A DNA stretch of 64,000 nucleotides, taken from the NCBI GenBank assembly GCA_027488985.1, contig JAIYAR010000002.1, positions 62,001 through 126,000 of the forward strand, in the 5' to 3' direction. This document shows, one piece after another, positions 10,980-20,433 of the stretch. The notes beneath the pieces were generated by a model that saw only the letters and a list, made by a program, of their open reading frames with translations, was not told the DNA's origin and searched no databases. The translations under genes and the position numbers were made by a program. Source of the DNA: Comamonadaceae bacterium (GTDB taxonomy: Bacteria > Pseudomonadota > Gammaproteobacteria > Burkholderiales > Burkholderiaceae_C). Every line of letters starts with the position of its first letter. The first letter of the stretch is position 1.

Positions 10980-11017
10980 ATCAGGCCTGAATCAGTAGGT
11001 CCCCAAAATGCAGACGT

Positions 11018-11041
11018 AAAAAAGGCCCGTGGGCCTTTTTT
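11018..11041. terminator. Bidirectional intrinsic terminator between the lacI-type gene and the beta-glucosidase gene
   Basis: AAAAAAGGCCC-GT-GGGCCTTTTTT is a perfect stem flanked by A- and T-runs. It sits between two convergent genes and can stop transcription in both directions. Confidence 0.9.
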
Positions 11042-11043
11042 GT

Positions 11044-12375
11044 TTAGCGCTTGCGCTGACTGGCGATGAACGCCCGGTAGCGCAAGGCACTGTCTTTCAG
11101 GGTGCGATGCTGGGTGGCGTAGTCCACGTGCACCAGCCCGAAGCGTTTGTCATAGCCGCAGGCCCACTCAAAGTTGTCCATCAGGCTCCAGTAAAAGAAG
11201 CCGCGCACATCCACACCGGCGGCCATGGCTTCGTGCAGTGCCTGCAAGTGGGTCTGCATATAGGCCTGGCGGCCGGGGTCGTTGACCCGGCCATCGACCA
11301 CCTTGTCGGCCTCTGCAAATCCGTTTTCCGTGATGTAAATCGGTGGCAGGGTGTAGTCGCGGTGAATGCCTTGCAGCAGGTCAGAGAGGCCCTGCGCGTA
11401 GTTTTCCCAGCCCATGTCAGACACGCCATCCTTGTTGGGCGCAGGCACCGGTGGTGTGCTGGTGCTGGCCCAGATGCGGGTGTAGTAGTTGATACCCAGA
11501 AAGTCCAAGGGCTGGGCAATGATGTCGAAGTCACCGTCCTGGATGTTGTCGGGCTGCGCCAGCTCAGGGCCTTGGGGGTAAGCCTTCTTGAAGATCGGGT
11601 CCATGTACCAGCGCACAAAGCGGTCGTACTCGCGCTGGGCGCGGGCCTGGTCCGCCGGGCTGTCGGTGGCCGCCGTGGTGGGCGACTGGTTCAGCACGAT
11701 CCCCAGCGGTGCTTTCACGCCCACAGCGCGCATCGCCTGTAGCGCGAGCCCGTGCGAGAGCAACAGATGGTGGGACACGCGCAGCATGGCGGGCACGTCT
11801 TTCTTGCCGGGGGCAAACACGCCCTGGTCGTACCCCAGGGTGGCGGTGCACCAGGGTTCGTTGTGGGTGGCAATGCTGGCGACGCGGTCGCCCAATAGTC
11901 TGCCCATGCGTTCGGCATAGTCGGCAAAGCGGTAGGCGGTGTCGCGGGCCTCCCAGCCTAGCTGCAAATCCTGCAGGCCCTGCGGCAAGTCCCAGTGGTA
12001 GAGAGTGGCAAACGGGGCGATGCCGCGCTTTAACAAGCCGTCGACCAAACACTCATAGAAGTCCAGGCCTTGGGTGTTCCATGCGCCATAGCCCAGCGGT
12101 TGCACCCGGGACCAGGCGATCGAAAAGCGGTAGCTGTCCACGCCCAGGCTTTGGATCATGTCGAGGTCGGATTCGAGGCGGTTGTAGTGGTCGCAGGCCA
12201 CATCACCGGTGTCACCGTTCACCACTTTGCCGGGTGTTTTGGAAAAGGTGTCCCAGATGGAGGGTGCACGCCCGTCTTGTGCGGCAGCGCCTTCAATTTG
12301 GTAGGAGCTGGTGGCCACGCCCCAGCGAAAGTCGGCAGGAAAGTCGGGCAGGGGGAATGTCTCTGGAAGGGTCAC
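11044..12375 (-). CDS. Beta-glucosidase, glycoside hydrolase family 1
   Basis: Retaining beta-glucosidase cleaving beta-glucosides, probably cytosolic since no signal peptide is visible. GH1 signatures: FRWGVATSSYQIEGA at the start, LYHWDLP, the acid/base glutamate in THNEPWC and the nucleophile glutamate in YITENGF. I chose the GTG at 12375 (443 residues) because AAGGA lies six bases before it. The ATG at 12399 has no ribosome site and abuts a LacI-type operator. No sugar transporter is beside it. The LacI regulator gene lies head-on downstream, and together they form a two-gene module inside a lysine-catabolism neighbourhood. Confidence 0.92.
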   Translation of the reverse strand: MTLPETFPLPDFPADFRWGVATSSYQIEGAAAQDGRAPSIWDTFSKTPGKVVNGDTGDVACDHYNRLESDLDMIQSLGVDSYRFSIAWSRVQPLGYGAWNTQGLDFYECLVDGLLKRGIAPFATLYHWDLPQGLQDLQLGWEARDTAYRFADYAERMGRLLGDRVASIATHNEPWCTATLGYDQGVFAPGKKDVPAMLRVSHHLLLSHGLALQAMRAVGVKAPLGIVLNQSPTTAATDSPADQARAQREYDRFVRWYMDPIFKKAYPQGPELAQPDNIQDGDFDIIAQPLDFLGINYYTRIWASTSTPPVPAPNKDGVSDMGWENYAQGLSDLLQGIHRDYTLPPIYITENGFAEADKVVDGRVNDPGRQAYMQTHLQALHEAMAAGVDVRGFFYWSLMDNFEWACGYDKRFGLVHVDYATQHRTLKDSALRYRAFIASQRKR

Positions 12376-12399
12376 GTTGCGTCCTTGCATTATATTCAT

Positions 12400-12415
12400 T
12401 TGAAATCGTTTTCAA
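12400..12415. promoter_or_regulatory. LacI/GalR-type operator upstream of beta-glucosidase
   Basis: TTGAAATCGTTTTCAA has half sites TTGAAA/TTTCAA around a central CG, the usual LacI-family architecture. It is 25-40 bases upstream of the chosen GTG start. It is probably bound by the neighbouring LacI-family protein (inference). Confidence 0.7.
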
Positions 12416-12495
12416 GTGCGAATTTTACGGGTGAAACAGCCCCTGTCAATCCGGCCTCGCGCGCTACCATGGTCTTCCTTCATTCAGGCTCCGGT

Positions 12496-13800
12496 ATGAC
12501 CTCACCCACTTCAAGCTCTATTCCTCACTCGCAGCAGCAGGGCGCGCTTTCGCACCTCAAAGTGCTGGACTTGTCCCGTGTGCTGGCCGGCCCATGGTGC
12601 ACCCAGATGCTCGCCGACATGGGAGCTGATGTGATCAAGGTAGAGCGCCCGCTGGCCGGGGACGACACGCGCCATTGGGGGCCTCCCTTCATGCCGAGCG
12701 CAGATGGTCATCCCACGCAAGATGCCACCTACTTCACCGCCTGCAACCGGAACAAGCGCTCCATCACCATCGACATGGCCAAGGCGGAAGGGCAGGCTTT
12801 GATCCGCCAAATGGCAGTCCAGAGCGACATTCTGGTAGAGAACTTCAAGGTGGGTGGCCTCGCCCACTACGGCCTGGACTACGCCAGCCTCAAGGCTCTG
12901 AACCCCCGGTTGATCTACTGCTCCATCACCGGTTTCGGCCAAACCGGTCCCTATGCCGAGCGGGCGGGCTACGACCTGATGATCCAGGCCATGAGCGGCA
13001 TGATGAGCATCACGGGCCGCGCTGACGGTGAACCCGGTGGCGGCCCGCAGCGGGCGGGCGTGGCCATCACCGATGTGTTCACCGGCATGTATGCCACCAG
13101 CGCCATCCTCGCTGCGGTGGAAATGCGCCACCGCACCGGCGAAGGCCAGCACATCGACATGGCGCTGCTGGATGTGGGCATGGCCATTCTGGCCAACCAG
13201 GCAGCGGGTTACATCAACACCGGTGCCGAGCCCCAGCGCATGGGCAACGCTCACCCCAGTCTGGTGCCTTATCAAGATTTCCCCACCCTCGGCGGCGCCA
13301 TGTTGCTGGCCATCGGCAACGACGGCCAGTTCGCCCGCTTCTGCCAGGCCGCCGGCCGCCCCGAATGGGCGCAGGACGCGCGCTTCACCACCAACACCCG
13401 CCGTGTGGAAAACCGCACCACGTTGATCCCGCTGATGATGGAAGTCACCCGCACCCGCAGTACGGATGCTTGGATTACCTTGCTGGAAGACAAAGCCGTG
13501 CCCTGCGGGCCCATTAACACCCTGGAGCGGGCCTTTGCAGACCCCCAGGTGCAAGCGAGGGGTTTGATAAAAAATCAGGCTCTAGCCCCCATAGGATGTG
13601 CGCGAGCTGCTACTGAATCCATAGCAACTGCAGGTTACGAGAGCATCCGTACCGTCGCCAGCCCGATCCGCCTATCGGCGGCGCCGGTGCAACTGCGCTA
13701 TCCCCCGCCAGCCTTGGGCGAACACACGCAAGCGGTGCTGGCAGAGCTGGGGCTTGATGCAACGCAAATACAAGACCTGCAGACCCGTGGCATCGTCTGA
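12496..13800 (+). CDS. Family III (CaiB/BaiF) CoA-transferase, probably glutarate CoA-transferase
   Basis: 434 residues with the CaiB fold signature at the start (LKVLDLSRVLAGPWCTQMLADMGADVIKVE), NRNKRSITIDM, and the segment IDMALLDVGMAILANQ, which should hold the catalytic aspartate. Such enzymes often sit beside gcdH and are thought to move CoA from succinyl-CoA to glutarate; that role fits here but is inferred. An odd feature is an in-frame insert of about 20 residues (about 357-378, LIKNQALAPIGCARAATESI) between the usual VQARG and VASPIRLS segments. It is encoded by a copy of the dispersed repeat. An ATG at 12469 is an alternative start. Confidence 0.88.
   Translation: MTSPTSSSIPHSQQQGALSHLKVLDLSRVLAGPWCTQMLADMGADVIKVERPLAGDDTRHWGPPFMPSADGHPTQDATYFTACNRNKRSITIDMAKAEGQALIRQMAVQSDILVENFKVGGLAHYGLDYASLKALNPRLIYCSITGFGQTGPYAERAGYDLMIQAMSGMMSITGRADGEPGGGPQRAGVAITDVFTGMYATSAILAAVEMRHRTGEGQHIDMALLDVGMAILANQAAGYINTGAEPQRMGNAHPSLVPYQDFPTLGGAMLLAIGNDGQFARFCQAAGRPEWAQDARFTTNTRRVENRTTLIPLMMEVTRTRSTDAWITLLEDKAVPCGPINTLERAFADPQVQARGLIKNQALAPIGCARAATESIATAGYESIRTVASPIRLSAAPVQLRYPPPALGEHTQAVLAELGLDATQIQDLQTRGIV
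13563..13627 (+). repeat. Dispersed 43-base repeat, copy in the CoA-transferase gene
   Basis: The core at 13583-13625 begins TAGCCCCC and ends with TGCGCGAGCTGCTACTGA then ATAGC. It aligns without gaps to the copies at 27674, 46928, 50123 and 57078. A further 20 bases on the left also look foreign to the gene. It lies inside the reading frame without disrupting it. Confidence 0.8.
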
Positions 13801-13861
13801 CCTCAACCTCGGCTACAGTGACCAAGCGCGATAGCCGAAAACAACACGTCGTGGAGCCGCT

Positions 13862-14716
13862 ATGAAACATCATCGCCAATGGCTGTTCGCTGCAGCCGCC
13901 AGCCTGTCTATCGCAGCTGCGGTGCCTTCTTTTGCGCAAGACACACCGGTCTACCGCTTTTCTCCGGTGAACCAATATGGCCTGGAGCTCACGGCCCGCT
14001 ATTGGAACCCCATCATGGAGTACATCACCGCCAAGAGCGGGGTGAAGCTGCAACTCAAAATCGGCCGTACTTCGGCAGACACCACGGCTTACGTGCTGGC
14101 CAATGAGGTGGAGTTCGTGTTTTCCAACCATCTCTTCAGCCCGGAGCGCGACCATCTTGGATGGAAGGTTTTCGGGCGCCGCCAAACGCCTCCCATCCAC
14201 AGCCAGATTGTGGTGATGGCAGACTCTCCCACCAGGAAAATCGAAGAGCTGGCCAACCAGCCGGTCGCTTTCCCCGGTCCGGAGGCGTTGGTGGCCTACA
14301 AATTCAGCTACGCCCAACTCATCAACCGCAAAGTGCCGGTAGAGGTGGTCTTTGGCGGCAATATGGACGGCGCCTTCGCACAGCTCACTAGCGGAAAGGT
14401 CAAGGCTGTAGGTGCAAATTCCCAACTGACAGAAGGCTGGGCCAAGCGCGAGGGCAAAAAAGTCCGGGTGCTATGGCAGTCCGAGCCGCTGTATGACCTT
14501 GCTCTGATGGCTTCCCGTAATGTCCCGGAAAAAGACCTCAAAGCCGTGAGCACAGCGTTTGCAGAGATGGGTCAGGACGTTCAGGGCGTGAAGATCCTTG
14601 CCGCATCAGGCAACCTCGTGGGCTTGTTGCCCACCGCCAGCTTTGTAGCCTCGAATGGCAGCGAATACAGCAGCTACCGCAACTTCTACAAAACCGCACC
14701 CCCCAGCTTGCGCTGA
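13862..14716 (+). CDS. PhnD-like periplasmic binding protein (phosphate/phosphite/phosphonate family)
   Basis: 284 residues. A signal peptide (HHRQWLFAAAASLSIAAAVPSFAQ, cleavage about residue 24) is followed by a PhnD-type type-II binding fold with SPVNQYG, AYVLANEVEFVFSNH and FGGNMDGAFAQLTSGKVKAVG. No ABC permease or ATPase is near. Instead a hybrid histidine kinase starts 35 bases downstream on the same strand. This arrangement suggests a sensory binding protein feeding the kinase rather than a transporter component (inference). The ligand is unknown; despite the family name it need not be a phosphonate. Confidence 0.87.
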   Translation: MKHHRQWLFAAAASLSIAAAVPSFAQDTPVYRFSPVNQYGLELTARYWNPIMEYITAKSGVKLQLKIGRTSADTTAYVLANEVEFVFSNHLFSPERDHLGWKVFGRRQTPPIHSQIVVMADSPTRKIEELANQPVAFPGPEALVAYKFSYAQLINRKVPVEVVFGGNMDGAFAQLTSGKVKAVGANSQLTEGWAKREGKKVRVLWQSEPLYDLALMASRNVPEKDLKAVSTAFAEMGQDVQGVKILAASGNLVGLLPTASFVASNGSEYSSYRNFYKTAPPSLR

Positions 14717-14751
14717 ATGCCATCCGGGCCTCACCTTCCAGTCTTCAGACC

Positions 14752-17106
14752 ATGCCCGCGCGAATTCTGGACCGGTTGACCCCTGCTACGCTGACCAATC
14801 GCGTCTTTGCGATCTACACCGCCACGCTATTGTTCTTTGTGGCCGGCGGGCTGGTTGCATTCATCAGCTACGAATTCCGCAAGCAGATTGAAGAGACCCA
14901 GTCCTCCTCGGTCATGCTTATCGAGGTGGTGGCCCAGTCGGTGCAGGACAGCGTCCTCATCGGAGACTACGACACCGTCAAACGCATCCTTGATCGGGGC
15001 GTGCAGGGCTCGGTGTTTGCGACAGCCATGTTCAAAGATACGGGAGGTGCAAGCGTTGTCGCCCGGAGCCGTACCGTCGCAGACAGCAGTACCCCGAAAT
15101 TCATTGCGGACTGGGTCAAGCTGCGCCTTGATGATGTGAATCGCCCGCTCAGCATCGGTGGCAAAGACTATGGCCTCTTGCGCTTGGAATACGACGCCAA
15201 CCTCGTGGCCGAGGACTTGTGGTCTATCACGGTGCTGGTGCTCGCGATCGGGTTGGTGAGCTTGATTGTCGGCTTGTTGTTGATCCGTTGGGCCCTGAAC
15301 CACTGGCTGGGCGGACTGGAAAAACTGCGCAAAGTGGTGCAGACCCTGGGCACCGGCTCGGGCCAGACCGAAACCCTGGTGATCGAGGGCGCCCCGGCTG
15401 AAATCCAGAGCCTGGTCAGCATGTTCAACCAGACCGCGGCGCTGGTGCGCGAGCGCGAGGGCAGCCGCGCCGCCTTGGAGCAAGCCAAACTGGCCGCCGA
15501 AAAAGCCCGCCACACCGCGGAGCAGGCGAGCTTGGCCAAGAGCCAGTTTCTGGCCAATATGAGCCACGAATTGCGCACCCCTATGAATGCGATTCTGGGC
15601 ATGCTGCAGTTGCTGGAAGGCACCGAACTCACCGACAAGCAGCGCAGCTATACCCATAACACCGCCAGCGCCGCCCGCTCCTTGCTAAGCCTGCTGAACG
15701 ACATTCTGGATTTTTCCAAAGTCGAGGCCGGCAAGATGACGCTGGACCCACGTCCCTTCCGCACCGACCAGCTTCTGCGGGACCTGTCGGTCATCCTCTC
15801 AGCGAATGTGGGTGCCAAGACCATTGAGGTGCTGTTTGATGTGGGCACCACCGTCCCAAAAGCGCTGGTCGGGGACGACATGCGCTTGCAGCAAGTGCTG
15901 ATCAACCTTGGCGGCAATGCGGTCAAGTTCACGGACCAGGGCGAAGTGATCATCCGACTGCGCCTGATGTCCACCCAGGGCGATAAAGCACTGATTGAGT
16001 TTGCGGTGCAGGACACCGGCATCGGCATTGCCACGGAAAACCAGGGCCATATCTTCAGCGGATTCTCGCAGGCTGAAGCCTCCACCACCCGCCGCTTCGG
16101 AGGCACCGGTCTGGGGCTTGCCATCTGCCAGCGTTTGGTGGGCCTGATGGGCGGAACCCTTGAGGTGGACAGTGTGCCGGGCAAGGGCAGCAATTTCCAC
16201 TTTACCGTCCCCTTGCAGATAGCGCCCCCTGCCATCGGACTCGCTGCCGTAGTGCAGCGCCACCCCTTGGCCGCGCAGAAAGCGCTGGTGGTGGACGACA
16301 ACCCGGTGGCCCGCGCGCTCCTGCTGACCATGACACGATCATTGGGTTGGGAGGTCGATGTGGCAGACGGCGGCCCACAGGCGCTGGAGCAAGTGCAAGC
16401 TGCTCAAGGTGCCGGGCAACCTTATCAGGTGATTTTCATGGACTGGCGTATGCCCGATTGGGACGGTTGGGAGACCACCCGCCGCATCCGGGCAGCGACG
16501 CCAACCGGCAGCCCGCTCATCCTGATGGTCAGCGCCAACGGCCGCGCCATGATGGCCGAGCGCACCGCGGACGAGCAGGCTTTGCTGAATGGCTTTCTGG
16601 TCAAGCCGGTGACGGCCTCCATGCTGCTGGACGCAGTCATGGATGCGCAGGCGGCGAGCACCAAGGCCGCTACTGGCGTCAACCCCGCCGCCCCGCAAGC
16701 GGTCCACAAGCCCAAACGTCTGGACGGCATGCGCTTGCTGGTGGTGGAAGACAACAAGATCAACCAACTGGTGGCCAAGGGCCTGCTCAAGCAGGAAGGC
16801 GCGGAGGTGACGCTCGCCGACAACGGACAGCTCGCCGTGGAGCTGCTCACCGCGAAGCCAGATGCCTTCGAGGCCGTGCTGATGGACGTGCAAATGCCGG
16901 TGATGGATGGCTACGAAGCCACCCGTGCCCTGCGCACCCTGCCGGTGTTTGCCGACTTGCCCGTGATCGCAATGACGGCTAATGCCATGGCCTCAGACCG
17001 CGAGGCCTGCCTGGCCGCTGGCATGAACGACCATGTGGGCAAACCCTTTGAGCTTGACCACCTGGTGCGCACCCTTCTGCACTTCACCGGTCGGCCCGGG
17101 CTTTAA
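14752..17106 (+). CDS. Hybrid sensor histidine kinase with two receiver domains
   Basis: 784 residues. Transmembrane helix 1 is near residues 20-42, then comes a periplasmic domain to about 155, helix 2 about 160-182, a HAMP-like linker and coiled coil about 185-265. The H-box is [15 protein letters not shown] (about 270), with N, G1 and G2 boxes ([24 protein letters not shown]). Receiver 1 is [13 protein letters not shown] with phospho-acceptor in IFMDWRMP; receiver 2 is [12 protein letters not shown] with [17 protein letters not shown]. There is no HPt domain, so a separate phosphotransfer protein is implied. It is encoded just after the PhnD-like protein and may be its signalling partner. 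Its stop overlaps the uup stop by four bases. Confidence 0.92.
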   Translation: MPARILDRLTPATLTNRVFAIYTATLLFFVAGGLVAFISYEFRKQIEETQSSSVMLIEVVAQSVQDSVLIGDYDTVKRILDRGVQGSVFATAMFKDTGGASVVARSRTVADSSTPKFIADWVKLRLDDVNRPLSIGGKDYGLLRLEYDANLVAEDLWSITVLVLAIGLVSLIVGLLLIRWALNHWLGGLEKLRKVVQTLGTGSGQTETLVIEGAPAEIQSLVSMFNQTAALVREREGSRAALEQAKLAAEKARHTAEQASLAKSQFLANMSHELRTPMNAILGMLQLLEGTELTDKQRSYTHNTASAARSLLSLLNDILDFSKVEAGKMTLDPRPFRTDQLLRDLSVILSANVGAKTIEVLFDVGTTVPKALVGDDMRLQQVLINLGGNAVKFTDQGEVIIRLRLMSTQGDKALIEFAVQDTGIGIATENQGHIFSGFSQAEASTTRRFGGTGLGLAICQRLVGLMGGTLEVDSVPGKGSNFHFTVPLQIAPPAIGLAAVVQRHPLAAQKALVVDDNPVARALLLTMTRSLGWEVDVADGGPQALEQVQAAQGAGQPYQVIFMDWRMPDWDGWETTRRIRAATPTGSPLILMVSANGRAMMAERTADEQALLNGFLVKPVTASMLLDAVMDAQAASTKAATGVNPAAPQAVHKPKRLDGMRLLVVEDNKINQLVAKGLLKQEGAEVTLADNGQLAVELLTAKPDAFEAVLMDVQMPVMDGYEATRALRTLPVFADLPVIAMTANAMASDREACLAAGMNDHVGKPFELDHLVRTLLHFTGRPGL

Positions 17107-19067
17107 GCCGGCTTGCCCAGTTCTTCCCAGCGCTCCAGCGCGGCCATCAATTCCTCGTCGATCTGAGCGTTGCGGGCCGTCAAAGCCAGCGCTCGGGCGT
17201 TGTCTTTGGCAAACAGGCTGCCGTCTGCCAGGGCATCGGCAATGTCTTTTTGCTCAGCCTCCAGCGCGGCAATGGCGGACGGCAGACCGTCGAGCTCGCG
17301 CTGCTCCTTGAAGCTCAACTTGCGGGCTTTGGCGGGGGCCGGTGCTGAAGGTGCAGTGGCGCTGACCTTGGCGGTGGCTTGCTCCTGCTTTTGTAGCTGC
17401 TCGCGCTCATAGTTAAAAGGCTTGGCAGTGGTTTTGCCTTGCGCAGCAGCAATGTCGTTGGCGCGCTTGGTCTGGATTAGCCAGTCGCTCACGCCGCCTT
17501 CGTACTCACGCCACTTCGCATCACCCTCGTAGGCGATGGTGCTGGTGACCACGTTGTCCAGGAAGGTCCGGTCGTGGCTGACGAGGAAGACGGTTCCGTC
17601 GTAGCTTTGCAGCAGGTCTTCCAGTAGCTCCAGGGTGTCGATGTCCAGGTCGTTGGTGGGTTCGTCCAGCACCAGCACGTTGGCCGGGCGGGCAAACAGG
17701 CGCGCCAGCAACAAGCGGTTGCGTTCGCCACCTGACAAGGACCGCACCGGGGAGGTGGCGCGGGCCGGAGAGAACAAAAAGTCGCCCAAGTAGCTCTTGA
17801 CGTGCTTGCGCTGGTTACCGATCTCGATCCACTCCGAGCCGGGGCTGATGAAGTCTTCCAGCGTCGCGTCCAGGTCCAGCGCATTGCGCATCTGGTCGAA
17901 ATAGGCCACCGTGACGTTGGCACCCAGGCGCACCGTGCCCCAGGGGCTGTGGCCGGGTTCGGGTTTGGGTGCGTTGGCCGGTGCCGGGTCGGGCCTGTGC
18001 TCGCCCAGAATGAGCTTGAGCAAGGTGGTCTTGCCGGCGCCGTTCGGGCCGAGCAGGCCGATCTTGTCGCCGCGCAGGATGGTGGCGGTGAAGTCCTTGA
18101 CGATCACGCGGTCGCCGAAGGTCTTGCTCACATGCACCATCTCGGAGACCAGCTTGCCGCTCTTGTCGCCGCTGTTGACGTCCATGTTGACGCTGCCCAC
18201 CACTTCGCGGCGGGCTTCACGGGTGGCGCGCAGCTCTTGCAGGCGGTTGATGCGGGCGGTTGCGCGGGTGCGGCGCGCTTCCACGCCCTTGCGGATCCAC
18301 ACCTCTTCCTGGGCCAACAGCTTGTCGGCCTTGGCGTTGATGACCGCCTCTTGCGTCAGCTGCTCTTCCTTCTGGGTCAGGTAGGCGGCGAAGTTGCCGG
18401 GGTAGCTCATGAGCTTGCCGCGGTCCAGCTCGACGATGCGGGTGGCCACGTTGTCCAGGAAGGAGCGGTCGTGGGTGATGGTGATGATGGAGCCCTTGAA
18501 TTCCTTGAGCAGGCCTTCCAGCCATTCGATCGAGTCCAGGTCCAGGTGGTTGGTCGGTTCGTCAAGCAGCAACACATCAGGCTGAGCGACTAGCGCCTGG
18601 GCCAGGGCCACGCGCTTCTTGGTTCCGCCTGAGAGCGAGTTAACGATGGACTCGGGATTCAGATGCAGGCGTTGCAGAGTCTCATTGACCCGTTGTTCCC
18701 AGTTCCAGCCATCTAGTGTTTCGATCTCGCTTTGCATGGCGTCCAGATCGCCTTCGCCCGCACAATACTGCTCAATCAGGCCAATCACGCGCTCCAGACC
18801 TGCGCGGACAGCTACGAAAATCGTAGCGTCTGCATCGAGTTGCGGCTCCTGCGCCACATAGGAAATACGGGTGCCGGTCTGTACTTGCAGCGTGCCGTCG
18901 TCGGGCTTTTCCATACCGCCCAGAATTTTGAGCATGGAAGATTTGCCGGCGCCGTTGCGGCCAATGAGGCCGACGCGCTCCTGCGTTTCGAGGGAAAAGT
19001 CAGCGTGGTCGAGGAGGGGGACATGCCCGAATGCCAGCTGGGCGTCAAGAAGGGTAATAAGTGCCAT
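17103..19067 (-). CDS. uup: ABC-F ATPase, Uup family
   Basis: Cytosolic ABC-F protein with two ATPase domains and no membrane part. Domain 1: GLIGRNGAGKSS, SLSGGTKKRVALAQAL, LLLDEPTNHLDL. Domain 2: GLLGPNGAGKTT, SLSGGERNRLLLARL, LVLDEPTNDLDI. An interdomain linker rich in arginines (VEARRTRATARINRLQELR) and a C-terminal coiled coil after about residue 520 are typical of Uup. The start MALITLLDAQLAFG at 19067 gives 654 residues; upstream in-frame codons lack similarity to the family. Uup has been linked to ribosome function and to branched DNA intermediates. The gene overlaps the kinase gene tail to tail. Confidence 0.93.
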   Translation of the reverse strand: MALITLLDAQLAFGHVPLLDHADFSLETQERVGLIGRNGAGKSSMLKILGGMEKPDDGTLQVQTGTRISYVAQEPQLDADATIFVAVRAGLERVIGLIEQYCAGEGDLDAMQSEIETLDGWNWEQRVNETLQRLHLNPESIVNSLSGGTKKRVALAQALVAQPDVLLLDEPTNHLDLDSIEWLEGLLKEFKGSIITITHDRSFLDNVATRIVELDRGKLMSYPGNFAAYLTQKEEQLTQEAVINAKADKLLAQEEVWIRKGVEARRTRATARINRLQELRATREARREVVGSVNMDVNSGDKSGKLVSEMVHVSKTFGDRVIVKDFTATILRGDKIGLLGPNGAGKTTLLKLILGEHRPDPAPANAPKPEPGHSPWGTVRLGANVTVAYFDQMRNALDLDATLEDFISPGSEWIEIGNQRKHVKSYLGDFLFSPARATSPVRSLSGGERNRLLLARLFARPANVLVLDEPTNDLDIDTLELLEDLLQSYDGTVFLVSHDRTFLDNVVTSTIAYEGDAKWREYEGGVSDWLIQTKRANDIAAAQGKTTAKPFNYEREQLQKQEQATAKVSATAPSAPAPAKARKLSFKEQRELDGLPSAIAALEAEQKDIADALADGSLFAKDNARALALTARNAQIDEELMAALERWEELGKPA

Positions 19068-19137
19068 GTGGGCCCGATTATCCCAGTACGGCTGTGACAG
19101 TTGCCCAGGGAGCCTGGATGGCGCTGGCGCGCCGGGG

Positions 19138-20313
19138 TCAAATGACGCGGTTGCGGCCCCGCTGCTTGGCGAGGTAGAGCGCTTTGTCTGCCTCGGTGTA
19201 CAAGCTGTCGAACTCCCGCTCTTCGTCTGCCGTGGTGCTGGACAAACCGATGCTCGCGGTGACAGCAATGCGATGGCCTTCCCAGCGCACGTCGCTCTGC
19301 TCCAGCCGCTGGCGGATCTTCTCTGCGATTTTGCGGCCGGATTCGGCAGTGGTGTGAGGCAACAGCACGATGAATTCCTCGCCCCCCAAGCGGCCCACCA
19401 GGTCGGTGCTGCGCACCGTGTTCACCATGTTCTGCGCTACGTTTCGCAGTACGGCATCGCCAGCAGGGTGCCCCCAGGTGTCATTCACGCGCTTGAAATG
19501 GTCCAAATCCAGCAACAGGATGGTGGTGGCGCTGCCTTGGCGCTTGGCGCGCTTGAGCTCATTGGTGCTGAGCTCGACAAAAGTATTGCGGTTGAACAGG
19601 CCGGTCAGGCCGTCCTGGCGGGTCAGCCGCTCCAGCTCACGCTGCTTGAGTTGTAACTCGGCGTGGGCCTTTTCCAGCTGGTGTTTCTGGACTGCGATGG
19701 TGGTGAACTTGCGCCACATCAGCACCGACAGGCAGAACCCGATGGCACACACGGCCAAACCATTGATACGGTTGGAAAGCAGAATGTCCGGGTTGTGTTG
19801 GGTGAAGCCAATCAGCCAACTGAAGGCCAGGCAGGCCACCGAATACAGGATGGCAGCCATTTGGGGGCGCAGGTAGATCGTCAGGCTACTCACGATGCAG
19901 GCAATGAAAAATGGGGTGATCGCCGCGGTGATCCATTGGTCAATCGCAGTGATCAGTATGGAAAAGCCTATACAGATCGCGATGGAGAATACAGGCAACC
20001 AGCGACCGGGCCACGAGCGGTGTCTGTGTTCCAAAGGGCGACCGGCCAACCCGCAGGCCGCAAGGGCGATGCCCATGCCCGTGTGGGTGAAGAGTTGCCA
20101 CAACTTCCAACGGTACGCGGGATCACCGTCCGCCGCGCTCAGTACCAACCAAAGAAAAATCAGAGCGAACAAGCCGTTCAAGGCCGCGGCAACGGGGCTC
20201 AGGAGTCGGGTGCGGTGCAAATTGCTGGCATGCGCCTCATCGAGTACCAGGGCGTACTCGGTATTCCAGCGCTCCATGGTGTGGCGCAAATCGCGGACGG
20301 TGTAGGTGTTCAT
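19138..20313 (-). CDS. Membrane-bound diguanylate cyclase (GGDEF)
   Basis: 391 residues. Roughly five to six hydrophobic helices (residues about 40-205) come first, then a short coiled coil (HQLEKAHAELQLKQRELERL) and a C-terminal GGDEF domain beginning TRQDGLTGLFNR. The signature is GGEEF (about 309-313), so it should be catalytically active. An RSTD inhibitory c-di-GMP site lies five residues before it. It makes c-di-GMP; surface pilus genes in the window would be plausible targets of that signal, but nothing links them directly. It starts at the ATG at 20313, divergent from the pirin gene. Confidence 0.92.
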   Translation of the reverse strand: MNTYTVRDLRHTMERWNTEYALVLDEAHASNLHRTRLLSPVAAALNGLFALIFLWLVLSAADGDPAYRWKLWQLFTHTGMGIALAACGLAGRPLEHRHRSWPGRWLPVFSIAICIGFSILITAIDQWITAAITPFFIACIVSSLTIYLRPQMAAILYSVACLAFSWLIGFTQHNPDILLSNRINGLAVCAIGFCLSVLMWRKFTTIAVQKHQLEKAHAELQLKQRELERLTRQDGLTGLFNRNTFVELSTNELKRAKRQGSATTILLLDLDHFKRVNDTWGHPAGDAVLRNVAQNMVNTVRSTDLVGRLGGEEFIVLLPHTTAESGRKIAEKIRQRLEQSDVRWEGHRIAVTASIGLSSTTADEEREFDSLYTEADKALYLAKQRGRNRVI

Positions 20314-20433
20314 GCTCTGGCGATGCACTGTAGCAGAGCAGGCGCTTTTTGCCGCATGCTGCATGTGAAGGCGCGCTCGGGCAGAATCAGCAGGCCATCT
20401 TTGCAGCAGCGCTGCGACAGCAGAAGGAAGCCT

